Of a stretch of DNA of 64,000 nt, positions 25,940 through 34,955 are shown one piece after another. The notes under the pieces are model-generated. The model saw nothing but the letters and a program-made list of their open reading frames with translations, was not told the DNA's origin and ran no database searches. Each line of letters begins with the position of its first letter. Position 1 is the first letter of the stretch. The translations under genes and the position numbers were made by a program. The DNA is from JBBROS01 sp963792675 (GTDB lineage: Bacteria > Pseudomonadota > Alphaproteobacteria > Acetobacterales > Acetobacteraceae), in NCBI GenBank assembly GCA_963792675.1, contig CAWBWT010000002.1:3534001-3598000 (forward strand), read 5' to 3'.

Positions 25940-26254
25940 CTACCGCCAATACCCCTGGATGAGGTTGCCATACTGGTCGTAGTACGGCGGGATCCACACC
26001 CGCCCTTGGCGCTGGACCGGTCCGTTGTAGCCGTAGCTCCCGTTGTTATAGCCGTGGTAACCGTTATATCCGGGCGCGGCGAAGCCGTTGTAGTTCGGGG
26101 TCACCGGTGCGTTGTAGGTGGGCAGCGTGGGCACCGGTGGCAGCGCGTTGGGCGGTGAGACCGGGCGGTCGCGCCCGCGTTGCGCCGCGGCCGGCGCCAC
26201 TCCGGCCGCCAAGCCGCCCGCCAACACCGCGCCGAACACGAACAGCCTGACCAT
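25940..26254 (-). CDS. Small secreted Tyr/Asn/Gly-rich protein
   Basis: This predicted exported protein of 104 residues is unrecognised. It has a clear signal peptide (VRLFVFGAVLAGGLAAG, cleavage likely near APAAAQ). A proline-rich stretch (PPNALPPVPTLP) follows, then repeated YNG/YN units (NYNGFAAPGYNGYHGYNNG). The C-terminus is aromatic (RVWIPPYYDQYGNLIQGYWR) and resembles the ends of other small periplasmic or surface proteins. The ATG at 26254 has a strong ribosome-binding site (GGGAGG). It sits between addA and trxA, where no gene is usually found. Confidence 0.75.
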   Translation of the reverse strand: MVRLFVFGAVLAGGLAAGVAPAAAQRGRDRPVSPPNALPPVPTLPTYNAPVTPNYNGFAAPGYNGYHGYNNGSYGYNGPVQRQGRVWIPPYYDQYGNLIQGYWR

Positions 26255-26285
26255 GCCCACCTCCCGCCCGCGACAGGAGATATAG

Positions 26286-29200
26286 CTAGTCCGATTCGGT
26301 TCCAAACCAAGCCCCGGCCGCCCCGGGCGAGTGCGCGTCGAGCAGCGGGTCCGGCAGTTCGGTCACCGCCGCGTCCTCGGTCCACACCAGCCAGCATTGC
26401 ACCGGCCGCCCGGGGAACAGAAGCCGCAGCACCGCGCGGTAGGCCGCGAGCTGCCGCAGGTAGCGCACCGGGGTCGCCGCCGCCTGCGCCGGCGCCGCCC
26501 GGCCGGTCTTGAAATCGGCCAGGACCACCCGGTCCGGCAGCACCGCCATCCGGTCCACCACGCCCGACACGACGTGATCGCCGACCAAGCCCGACAGCGG
26601 CTGCTCCGCCCGCCCGGCCGGGCCGAACAGCGGCGCCAGTTCCGGCCGGACCAGCACCGCTATGACCTGGCGCAGCACGTCGGCGCGGGTCGGCCCGTCC
26701 AGCCCGGATTGTCCGAGCCAGGCTCGTCCGGCCGCCTCGCGCTCGGCGGCGGGCAGCGCCGGCAAGTGCTGCAGCAGCTCGTGGACGGCGGTGCCACGGG
26801 CGAAGCGCGGCCCGCTCGCGGCGGCCAGCGGCGACGAGGCGGCCGGCACCGGGCCGAAGAACGCGCCGGTCGGGCGGCTCGGCGCCAACGGCCGCGGCAG
26901 CGCCGGCTCGTCCGGCAACGGCGCCGGAACCCAATCGCCGGGCCGCCCGGCCCAGTGCGGCAGCGCCGCCACCGGGGCGGCGGTGGTGGCGGCTTGACGG
27001 CGCGGTGCATCGACCTGCGGGCTGCTCCGGACCAGGGTCTCGCCAGCCCAGCCGCCCGCGAATGACACTGCTTCGGCGCCCATCCGCTCGAAGCCGCGGC
27101 GGACGGCGGCATACCAGCTGGTTTCGGCCGGCGGCCGCTGCCCGGACTGCCAGCCGCACACGATCAGCCGGTCCTCCGCCCGGGTCAGCGCCACATACAG
27201 CAGCCGGTTGTACTCCCGCATCCGCAACGCATCGGCCCGCCCCGCCGCCTCGGACCAGGCGGGACCGCGCAGCTCCGAGCGCGGCGCCCACAACGGCACC
27301 CCGACCTCGCCGGCGGCGCACCACGCGAGGCCCGTCTTCTCCGGCGGCGGCAGCCCGGTGGTGTCAGGCAGGATCACCAGCGGCGCCTGCAGGCCCTTCG
27401 CGCCATGCGCCGTCATGACCCGCACCGCCGAGCCGGCGCCGCCCGCTTCGCGCTTCACCTCCGCGCCCGATCGCCGCATCCAATGGACGAAGCCTTGCAG
27501 GCCCGGCGGATGCAGCCGCGTGTAGGTCAAGGCGGCGTTCAGCAGCTCGTCGATCGGCTCCGCCGCTTCCGCGCCCAGCCGGGCCAGCAGCCGGGCGCGG
27601 CCGCCGAGCGGCCCCAGCGCCTCGGCCAGCAGCGCGTGTGGCGTCACGTAGTCGGCCCGGTGCGCCAGCGCCGACAGGAAGCGCCACGCCGCCGCCCAAT
27701 CCGGCCGCTCCTCGGCCCGGCGCTGCAGCGTCGTCCACAGCGACGCCTCGCGGCCGAGTGCCAGGTCCATCAGGCTGTCATCGGTCAACCCGCCGAGCGG
27801 GCTCGTCAGCACGGCGGCCACGCTGAGCTGATCGTCGGGCAGCAGCACCGCGTCGCAAGCCGCGAGCAAATCCTGCACCGCCGCCTGCTCGGTCAGCTTC
27901 AGCCGGTCGAGCCCCGCCACTGGCACCCCGCGCGCCTTCAGCGCCCGCACCAGCGCGGTCGAGAACGCGTTGCGTCGCCGCACCAGGATCAACACGTCGC
28001 CCGCCTCGAGCGGGCGCCCCTGGCTGATCAGCTTGTCACCCGCCGCCAGCAGGCCGGCGACGTGGGCGGCGATGCCGTCGGCCAGCAGCTGCGGCGCCGA
28101 GGTCAGGCCAAGGTTCACCTCCGGCACCAGCCAATTGCCGGGCGCCTCGGTCGCCGGCGCCGGGGCGAGCGGCCACAGCTCCACCCGGCCGGCGGCGCCG
28201 GCGCGGTCGGGATAGTGCCGCAGCTCGGCGCCGTCGGCGACGCCGTCGGAAGCCGCAGCGTCGGCGAACACCGCGTCCACCAAGCCCAGCACCGGCGCGG
28301 TCGAGCGGAACGACACGTCGAGCGTCACGTCGCGCCAGACCTGGCCGCTGCCGGCGACCCGGCCGGACATCTGCGCGCGCGAGCGAGTGAACTCGGCCGG
28401 GTCGGCGCCCTGGAACGAGTAGATGCTCTGCTTCGGGTCACCGACCGCGAAGAAGGTGCGGCGGTCGCCCTCGCGCGTGCCCAGCCCGGCGAAGAATTCT
28501 TCCGTCAGGCGGTGCGCGATGCGCCACTGCTCCGGCGCGGTGTCCTGCACCTCGTCGAGCAGCAGATGGTCGATGCCGCCGTCGAGCTTGTACAGCACCC
28601 AAGCGGCGCCGGGGTCTTCCAGCAACCGCTCGGCGCGGCCGATCAGGTCGCCGTAGTCCAGCAGCCCGGACCGCTGCTTCTGCGCCGCGTAGGCGTCCAG
28701 CGCCGGCGCCACCAGCCGCAGCAGCGCCGCCGTGGCCTCGGCGCAGCGGACGGTGCGGCGGCGGTCCTCGACGGCGAGCACCCGCTCAGCCTCGGCCTCG
28801 AGCGCGGTGCGGATCCAGGGATGCGCCTTTTGCAGCTTCTCGTTGGGGAAGGTGCCAAACGACCGCCGCGTGTTCTGCCGGCCTTGGAACTCGCCCAGCC
28901 AATCGGTCCAGCACGCCTGGCGCTCGGCCGGCGACAAGCCGAGCCAAGCCAGCATCTGCTGCGCCCGGTCCCGCGCACCCGGCGAGCCCTCCTCGGCGAT
29001 GCGCCATAGTGCGGCGTGCACCTCCTCCTCGGCCGACCAGGCGACCGCGTCGGCCAGCACCTCGGCCTCCGACGCCGCCGTGCAGCGTGCCGCCTGCCAC
29101 ACCAGCAACTCGCGCCGGTCGGCCGGGACCGCCATCAGCGGCGCCAGCCGTGCCCGGTCGGCCTGCAGCGCCCGCACCACGTCGGCGAAGTCGTCGGCCC

Positions 29201-29756
29201 GTACCAGGGCGGCGACCAGCGCCACCGGCCCGGCATCGGCTTGGGCCAGCACCCCCTCCCGCGCCGCCTGCATCTCCGCCTCGGCGTCGATCTCCTCGAC
29301 CAACTGGAAGTGCGGGCTGATCGATGCTTCCAGCGGAAAGCGGCGCAGCAGCCCCTGGCAGAAGGCGTGGATGGTGCCGATGCGCATGCCGCCGGGCAGG
29401 TCGAGCACCTCGGCGAACAAGGCCCGGGCGGCTTGCCGGACCGCGTCGGTCCGCAGCACCTCCAGCTCGATCAGCGCCGCGTCGAGCGCCGGGTCGTCGA
29501 GCGTGACCCAGCGGCCCAGCCGATGCTGCAGCCGCAGCGCCATTTCCGCGGCGGCGGCCTTGGTGAACGTCAAGCACTGGATCCGCGCCGGCTGCGCCCC
29601 GCCCAGCATGAGTCGCAAAATGCGGTCGGTCAGCAGCTTGGTCTTGCCCGAGCCGGCGGAGGCCTCGACGAAGGCCGAGACGGCGGGGTCGGACGCCTGC
29701 GACTGCTCCTCGATGGCGCGCGCGCGTGGGGCGAGGCGGTCGAGCACGGTGTCCAT
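26286..29756 (-). CDS. addA: Double-strand break repair helicase-nuclease AddA (alphaproteobacterial type)
   Basis: AddA is the UvrD-like helicase and nuclease subunit of AddAB, which resects DNA ends for RecA. It has 1,156 residues. The Walker A motif VEASAGSGKTKLLTDRILRL is near residue 33 and the Walker B-like HLLLDEVQDTAPEQWRI near 400. GDPKQSIYSFQGADP is near 440 and the late helicase motif LLYVALTRAEDRLIVCGW near 860. The C-terminal RecB-like nuclease has RVVLADFKTGRAAPAQ (about residue 1,085). It starts 10 bp after addB and is part of tsaE-addB-addA. Confidence 0.96.
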   Translation of the reverse strand: MDTVLDRLAPRARAIEEQSQASDPAVSAFVEASAGSGKTKLLTDRILRLMLGGAQPARIQCLTFTKAAAAEMALRLQHRLGRWVTLDDPALDAALIELEVLRTDAVRQAARALFAEVLDLPGGMRIGTIHAFCQGLLRRFPLEASISPHFQLVEEIDAEAEMQAAREGVLAQADAGPVALVAALVRADDFADVVRALQADRARLAPLMAVPADRRELLVWQAARCTAASEAEVLADAVAWSAEEEVHAALWRIAEEGSPGARDRAQQMLAWLGLSPAERQACWTDWLGEFQGRQNTRRSFGTFPNEKLQKAHPWIRTALEAEAERVLAVEDRRRTVRCAEATAALLRLVAPALDAYAAQKQRSGLLDYGDLIGRAERLLEDPGAAWVLYKLDGGIDHLLLDEVQDTAPEQWRIAHRLTEEFFAGLGTREGDRRTFFAVGDPKQSIYSFQGADPAEFTRSRAQMSGRVAGSGQVWRDVTLDVSFRSTAPVLGLVDAVFADAAASDGVADGAELRHYPDRAGAAGRVELWPLAPAPATEAPGNWLVPEVNLGLTSAPQLLADGIAAHVAGLLAAGDKLISQGRPLEAGDVLILVRRRNAFSTALVRALKARGVPVAGLDRLKLTEQAAVQDLLAACDAVLLPDDQLSVAAVLTSPLGGLTDDSLMDLALGREASLWTTLQRRAEERPDWAAAWRFLSALAHRADYVTPHALLAEALGPLGGRARLLARLGAEAAEPIDELLNAALTYTRLHPPGLQGFVHWMRRSGAEVKREAGGAGSAVRVMTAHGAKGLQAPLVILPDTTGLPPPEKTGLAWCAAGEVGVPLWAPRSELRGPAWSEAAGRADALRMREYNRLLYVALTRAEDRLIVCGWQSGQRPPAETSWYAAVRRGFERMGAEAVSFAGGWAGETLVRSSPQVDAPRRQAATTAAPVAALPHWAGRPGDWVPAPLPDEPALPRPLAPSRPTGAFFGPVPAASSPLAAASGPRFARGTAVHELLQHLPALPAAEREAAGRAWLGQSGLDGPTRADVLRQVIAVLVRPELAPLFGPAGRAEQPLSGLVGDHVVSGVVDRMAVLPDRVVLADFKTGRAAPAQAAATPVRYLRQLAAYRAVLRLLFPGRPVQCWLVWTEDAAVTELPDPLLDAHSPGAAGAWFGTESD

Positions 29757-29766
29757 TATTCGTCCA

Positions 29767-32712
29767 TCACTCGTCTCCTGCCGCCGACCACTCGGCCACC
29801 CGGGCGAGCTGCGCGTAGTCGGTGAAACGCGGGGCGGCGCCGGGGTGCGGCTGCGACAGATAGGGCTGATCGGGATCGTCGAACCGCGCCACCAGCTCGG
29901 CGAAGCGCGCGCCGGCTTCCGCCGCCTGGGCCGCGGTCGCGTCGGGCGAGCCCTTGAACAGGGTGGTTTCCTCGCCGGGCACGAAGCCGCCGGTCAGGCG
30001 CCAATAGGTCAGCTCCGCCGCTTCGCCGCGCCGTTCCTCGCCGAAGCCTCCGGCCGCGGCCATCGCCGCCTCCAGCGGCAGCTGCGGCGCGTACCCGGCC
30101 TCGACCGCGCGCCCGGTCGGCACCACGCCGGTCTTGTAGTCGAGGATGGCGAGCCGCCCGTCCGGCCGCATCTCGATCCGGTCGGCCCTGGCATTGAGGG
30201 TAAAGTCGAGACCGGGCAGCGCCCAGGCCCCTCTCACCTCTACCGACACCGCGGCCGCCCGCGCCACCTGCCGATCGGCTTCCCGCGCGGCCACCCAGTC
30301 GGCGATGCGCATCAGGCGGGGCCGCCACCAGGCGACCAGTGCCGGCCGCAACGGCCTTCCTTCCAGTGCCTCGGCCATCGCCGCGCGCAGCCGGGATGCG
30401 GCATCCGACGGGTACGGCGCCGGCAAGGCACGCACCCAGGCGGCGATCGCGCCATGCACCAGATTGCCGAAATCGGCGTTTTCCACCGCCTGCTCCAGTG
30501 GCTCGAGCGCCCTCAGTCCGAGCACGTGCCGCGCATACAAGCCATAGGGGTCGCGCAGCCAGGTCTCGACCTCGGTGACGCCGAGTTGGCGCGGGCGGTT
30601 GGCCAGCGGCGGACGGGGCTGCGGCGGCCGCACCGGGGCCGGCGACCCGTCGGGATGGTCGAGCTGCCGCGCCCAGTCAGCAGCCGGGCTGCGCGGCAGC
30701 GCCGTGCCGTGCCCGGCCAGGAACGCTTCCAGCCGCACCACCCAACGGGCCGGCACCGCGGGCGCGCCATCCCGGCGACGCGGGCAGGACAGCACGACGT
30801 GCGGCGCCGCCGAGGCCAGCTGGGAAAAATCGTGCGCCATCTGGCCCACGCCCTGCTCGGGCGAGGCGAGGCCGGCGTCGCGGCGCATCGGCCGGCTCAT
30901 CCACGGCCCCGGGTCGGCGGCCGGCGGCCACACCGCCTCGGCCAGGCTGCCGAGCACCAGCACGTCGAAGGCCTGTAGCCGCGCTTCAAGCAGGCCCAGG
31001 ATCGCCACCCGCGGATGTTCGGTGCCGTGCCGCCCGCGCAGCGCCCGCCGAGTGCGCACCACGGCGCCTTGCAGGCTCGCGTCGAGCAGCCCAGGCAGCG
31101 TCCGCACCGGCTGCGGCGGGATCATCGGCAAGGCCGCCGTCAGCGCGGCCAGGTGCACCGCCAGCGCCTCCCCTTCCTCCAAAGCCCATAGCCGGGCGGC
31201 GCCGGGCCGCTCGGGGGTGGTGGCGGCGGCCTCGCCGGCCTCGATCAGGGCCCGCAAGGCGGCATCCGGGGCCACGTCGCCGGCGCCGGCGACCGCCAGC
31301 AGCGGCGCCAGGCAGGCCTCGATGCGGTCCAAGAACGCGGCCAGGTCCTCGGCGTCCGGCTTGGCCAGCACCGCTGCGCGCAGCCCGGCCAGGCCCGGCG
31401 GCGGCGCCGGTCCGCGCAGCACCCGCCGCTCGAGCCAGCGCGACCGCGCCCGGCATTCGGCCGGCCGCAGCCCGAACGCTGCCAGCGGGTGCTTCAGCAC
31501 CGACAGCAAGGCGACCGGCGCGAACCCGTCGGCAACGGCGCGTGCCAGCAGCCGCAGGAAGGCGCCCGGGGGCGTTTCGGCCAGCGGCTCGCCGGCGCTG
31601 TCGTCCACCACGACGCCGAACCGCGCCAGCTCGGCGGCAACCCGCGCCGCCAGCGCCCGGTCCGGCGTCACCAGCGCCGCCCGCGCGTGCCGGGTTTCCA
31701 ACGCCTCGCGCAATACCAGGGCGATGGCGACTGCCTCCTCCTGCCCGTCGGCGGCCTCGAGCCGCTGCAAGCCCTGCACCTCGGCGGTGAACGTCTCGCG
31801 CCAGGTGCCCAGCGCCCGGGCCGGCAGCAAGGCCCGCCGCACCAGCTCCGCCCGCCCGTCGAGCGGGTCGGGAGCGTCCGCAAGCTGGTGCGGAAACGGT
31901 TGGACGTCGCCCCGGGTCGCGCCCAACAACCCGAGCAGCTCGCGCAGCCCGGCCTGCGGGTGGCTGTCCTCGAGGTGCTCCCAGTGCTCGTCGCGCATCT
32001 CGTGGTCCAACCCGGGCAGCACGACCGCGCCCTGCGGCAGCCGCGCCACCACGCGCATCAGCGCGCCGGCGGCCCGGTTGCCGCCCGGCATCCCGGCCAC
32101 CACGACGGGGTGGTCGGGCGGCGTCCGCTCCCATTCCGCCGCCTGCGCTTCCAGCAGGCGAACGCCACGGGCGGCCGCGTCGATCTTGCCGGCGGCGGCA
32201 AGGAAGCCGGGCCAATGCGCGGTGACGATCTGCAGGAAAGTCAGCGTGTCGGCCCAGTGCGCGGCGTAGTCGGCCGCCACCAGGCGAGGCAGCGCCTCGG
32301 CCAAGTCGACCCCTTCGCGATGCGCCTCGTCCAGCAGCCGCGCCAGCTCGGCCGCGAGCAGCCAGGCGCGGTCCGCCGTGGCCGGCGCGCCGTGCCGCCC
32401 CTCGAGCGCCATCACCAGCCGGGTCAGGGCCGCGAGCCGCTCGGCGTCGCCGACCGCGGGCGGCAGGCCGAGCGCCCCCGCCAGCGCGAGCGGCGCCTCG
32501 TCCAGCGCACCGATGGCGCCGATCCGCGGCAGCAGCAGCGGCCGTCCCTCCGCGGCGGCGAGGAACGTCTCGGTCAGCGCCCGCGCGGCGCGCCGGGTCG
32601 GCAGGAGAAAAAGACCGTCGGCGCAGCGCAACGGGTCGTCGCTGCGCGCCAGCCACCAGTCGGCCAGGGTCGGCAGGAACGGCACGCCCGGCCGGATCGT
32701 GAACAGGTTCAA
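29767..32712 (-). CDS. addB: Double-strand break repair protein AddB (alphaproteobacterial type)
   Basis: AddB is the second nuclease/inactivated-helicase subunit of AddAB, with 981 residues. The N-terminus GLFLLPTRRAARALTETFL and later VVVAGMPGGNRAAGALMRVV and VLVLGSLAEAVWP match the family. The C-terminal PD-(D/E)XK nuclease shows GNLVHGAIAAWV, then LAILDYKTGVVPTGRAV and YAPQLPLEAAMAAAGG. The start is TTG at 32712, overlapping the tsaE stop by four bases (TTGA), which fixes the start and implies coupling. Confidence 0.95.
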   Translation of the reverse strand: MNLFTIRPGVPFLPTLADWWLARSDDPLRCADGLFLLPTRRAARALTETFLAAAEGRPLLLPRIGAIGALDEAPLALAGALGLPPAVGDAERLAALTRLVMALEGRHGAPATADRAWLLAAELARLLDEAHREGVDLAEALPRLVAADYAAHWADTLTFLQIVTAHWPGFLAAAGKIDAAARGVRLLEAQAAEWERTPPDHPVVVAGMPGGNRAAGALMRVVARLPQGAVVLPGLDHEMRDEHWEHLEDSHPQAGLRELLGLLGATRGDVQPFPHQLADAPDPLDGRAELVRRALLPARALGTWRETFTAEVQGLQRLEAADGQEEAVAIALVLREALETRHARAALVTPDRALAARVAAELARFGVVVDDSAGEPLAETPPGAFLRLLARAVADGFAPVALLSVLKHPLAAFGLRPAECRARSRWLERRVLRGPAPPPGLAGLRAAVLAKPDAEDLAAFLDRIEACLAPLLAVAGAGDVAPDAALRALIEAGEAAATTPERPGAARLWALEEGEALAVHLAALTAALPMIPPQPVRTLPGLLDASLQGAVVRTRRALRGRHGTEHPRVAILGLLEARLQAFDVLVLGSLAEAVWPPAADPGPWMSRPMRRDAGLASPEQGVGQMAHDFSQLASAAPHVVLSCPRRRDGAPAVPARWVVRLEAFLAGHGTALPRSPAADWARQLDHPDGSPAPVRPPQPRPPLANRPRQLGVTEVETWLRDPYGLYARHVLGLRALEPLEQAVENADFGNLVHGAIAAWVRALPAPYPSDAASRLRAAMAEALEGRPLRPALVAWWRPRLMRIADWVAAREADRQVARAAAVSVEVRGAWALPGLDFTLNARADRIEMRPDGRLAILDYKTGVVPTGRAVEAGYAPQLPLEAAMAAAGGFGEERRGEAAELTYWRLTGGFVPGEETTLFKGSPDATAAQAAEAGARFAELVARFDDPDQPYLSQPHPGAAPRFTDYAQLARVAEWSAAGDE

Positions 32713-33131
32713 AGCCGTGTCTCCCAGCCGTCCAGCACCGCCCGCCGCCCATCACCCTCGGCGGACAGGCGCACCAGCAGCGCGTCCGCCGGGCGAAGCG
32801 CGCCGAGCCGGTCCGGCCATTCCACCAGCGCGACCTCCGCCTCGTCCCAGCCCAGCTCGGCCAGGTCTGCCGCGCCGTCGAGCCGCCACAGGTCGAAATG
32901 CGCGACCGGCCCCAGCGGCGAGTCGTAGGTCTGGACCAGCGTGTAGGTCGGGCTCGGCACTTCGAGCCCCGGATCACCCAGCAACGCCCGCAGCAGCGCC
33001 CGGGCCAGAGCGCTCTTGCCGGCGCCGAGCGGCCCGTCGAGCAGCACCACGTCGCCGCGCCGCAACAGCCCGGCCAGGCGGCCGCCGAGCGCCTCGGTGG
33101 CCGCCGGGTCGGGCAGGAAAATCTCGCGCAT
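32709..33131 (-). CDS. tsaE: tRNA threonylcarbamoyladenosine biosynthesis ATPase TsaE
   Basis: TsaE is the ATPase partner of TsaB-TsaD in forming t6A37 on ANN-decoding tRNAs. It has 140 residues. The P-loop LLDGPLGAGKSALARALLRAL is near residue 30 and the family motif PSPTYTLVQTYDSPLGPVAHFDLWRL near 60. LGWDEAEVALVEWPDRLG is near 92. The ATG at 33131 places the start at the conserved IFLPDPAATEALG. It is the first gene of the minus-strand run through addB, addA and trxA. The amgK and murU genes often found after tsaE in related bacteria are absent here. Confidence 0.94.
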   Translation of the reverse strand: MREIFLPDPAATEALGGRLAGLLRRGDVVLLDGPLGAGKSALARALLRALLGDPGLEVPSPTYTLVQTYDSPLGPVAHFDLWRLDGAADLAELGWDEAEVALVEWPDRLGALRPADALLVRLSAEGDGRRAVLDGWETRL

Positions 33132-33312
33132 GGCTGCAGCATGCCAAGCGCGGCCGAGTCCGGAAAGGGAGGGTGAACGGCCGCGGCCGTGGCCCGGCCG
33201 ACAATTCCAAACTTGATCCGCGCCGTGGTATGGCGGAATTCGCAGCCTCATTGCGTGGACGCGGCCAGGACGCGGCCAGGGCGGGCGATCAGGGCTGGGG
33301 GGAGAGTTCGGC

Positions 33313-34953
33313 TTGCTGTTCAATTCCTACCAATTCATTTTCGCCTTCTTGCCCGTTGTACTGGCGGTCTGCTTCCTGGCAGCGCGGATGTTTGGCGGCG
33401 GCGTCGCGCAACTATGGCTGACGGCGGCGTCGCTGTATTTCTACGCGAGTTGGAACGCCAAGTACCTGCCGCTGCTGCTCGGCTCGATCCTGTTCAACTA
33501 CGGCATCGCCCGGCTGCTGGTGCGGACCGAGGACGAAGGCCGGCGCCGCACCTTGTTGCTGGCGGCTACGGCCCTCAACCTGGCCCTGCTCGGCTACTAC
33601 AAATACACCGACTACTTCCTCGAAACGGTGAACTCGGTCGCGGGCACGCAGTTCTCGCTCGCCGCACTCGCCTTGCCGCTCGGCATCAGCTTCTACACCT
33701 TCCAGCAGCTCACTTTGCTGGTCGACATCAGCCAAGGCACGATCAAGCAGTTCCGCTTTCGCGACTTCCTGCTGTTCGTGACCTTCTTCCCGCACCTCAT
33801 CGCCGGGCCGATCGTCCACCACCGCGAGATGATGCCGCAGTTCGAGGCAGCCGAGTACCGCGCCCGTTGGGACAACCTCGCGGTCGGCCTCACCTTGTTC
33901 GTGGTCGGCTTGTTCAAGAAGGCGGTGCTCGCGGATGGGATCGCGACGCAGGTGATCCCGCTGTTCACCGACGCCGGCAGCGGGCAGCCGGTCACGCTGT
34001 TCTACGCCTGGGGTGCGGCAGTCGGGTTCGTGCTGCAAATGTACTTCGACTTCTCCGGCTATTCCGAAATGGCGCTGGGTTTGGCGCGGATGGTCGGGAT
34101 CAAGCTGCCGATGAACTTCAATTCGCCGTTGAAAGCGACCAGCATCGTCCAATACTGGGCCTGCTGGCACATCACGCTGACCCGGTTCCTCACCGCTTAC
34201 GTCTACAATCCACTGGCGATGGCGATGACGCGGCGGCGCATCGGCCACGGCAAGCCGGGCCTCAAGGGCGCCAGCACGAAGCCGGGCGCCTTCGTCATGA
34301 TCACCGCCGTGCCGACGGTCGCGACCATGTTCCTGTCCGGGCTGTGGCACGGCGCCGGCAACCATTATTTGGTGTTCGGGCTGCTGCACGCCTCCTATCT
34401 GGCGGTCGCCCATGCCTGGCGGCTGTATCGGCCGCGGTTCTGGAAGGACACCGTCAGCTATGAGCGGCTGATGAAGCCGGTGGGCCTGCTGCTGACCTTC
34501 GTGGCCGCGACGGTGGCGCTCACCTACTTCCGCGCCGACAGCGTCGCGATCGGCAACAACGTCGTCGCCGGGATGTTCGGCCTGCATGGCGCCGTGCTGC
34601 CGGACGTCATCGGCTACCGGATGCCGGAGCTCGCCGCCCTGCTTGCCCACGCCGGCGTCGGCTTTGCCGGCGGCAGCCTGCCGGTGCTGTTGACCCTGTA
34701 TGGCTGGATGACGGCGCTGCTGCTGCTGGCGCTGATCCCGCCCAACATCCTGCAGATCATGCGGCCCTGGGAACCGGCGATCACGCTGCCCGCGCCCTAC
34801 CTGAAGGACGGCAAGCTGGCCCCGTTCAGCCGTGCGTTCAGCCGGCTGCAGTGGCAGCCGAGCGCCGGCTGGGCGGTCGGCCTGGCGGCAACCAGCGTGC
34901 TCGGCATCCTGGCGCTGAGCCAGGTCAGCGAATTCCTCTACTGGCAGTTCTGA
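33313..34953 (+). CDS. MBOAT family O-acyltransferase (AlgI-like)
   Basis: This multi-pass membrane acyltransferase of 546 residues has about ten or more hydrophobic segments. It belongs to the AlgI/DltB branch, which passes acyl (usually acetyl) groups across the membrane to polysaccharides. The start NSYQFIFAFLPVVLAVCF and the block LPLGISFYTFQQLTLLVDI are typical. So are FFPHLIAGPIVHH, YFDFSGYSEMALGLARM and YWACWHITLTRFL. The presumed catalytic histidine is in MFLSGLWHGAGNHYLVFGLLH near residue 340. The start is TTG at 33313 (LFNSYQF). It heads a four-gene operon with a secreted-type partner, a GDP-mannose dehydrogenase and a glycosyltransferase, pointing to an O-acylated exopolysaccharide. 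Confidence 0.93.
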   Translation: MLFNSYQFIFAFLPVVLAVCFLAARMFGGGVAQLWLTAASLYFYASWNAKYLPLLLGSILFNYGIARLLVRTEDEGRRRTLLLAATALNLALLGYYKYTDYFLETVNSVAGTQFSLAALALPLGISFYTFQQLTLLVDISQGTIKQFRFRDFLLFVTFFPHLIAGPIVHHREMMPQFEAAEYRARWDNLAVGLTLFVVGLFKKAVLADGIATQVIPLFTDAGSGQPVTLFYAWGAAVGFVLQMYFDFSGYSEMALGLARMVGIKLPMNFNSPLKATSIVQYWACWHITLTRFLTAYVYNPLAMAMTRRRIGHGKPGLKGASTKPGAFVMITAVPTVATMFLSGLWHGAGNHYLVFGLLHASYLAVAHAWRLYRPRFWKDTVSYERLMKPVGLLLTFVAATVALTYFRADSVAIGNNVVAGMFGLHGAVLPDVIGYRMPELAALLAHAGVGFAGGSLPVLLTLYGWMTALLLLALIPPNILQIMRPWEPAITLPAPYLKDGKLAPFSRAFSRLQWQPSAGWAVGLAATSVLGILALSQVSEFLYWQF

Positions 34954-34955
34954 CG

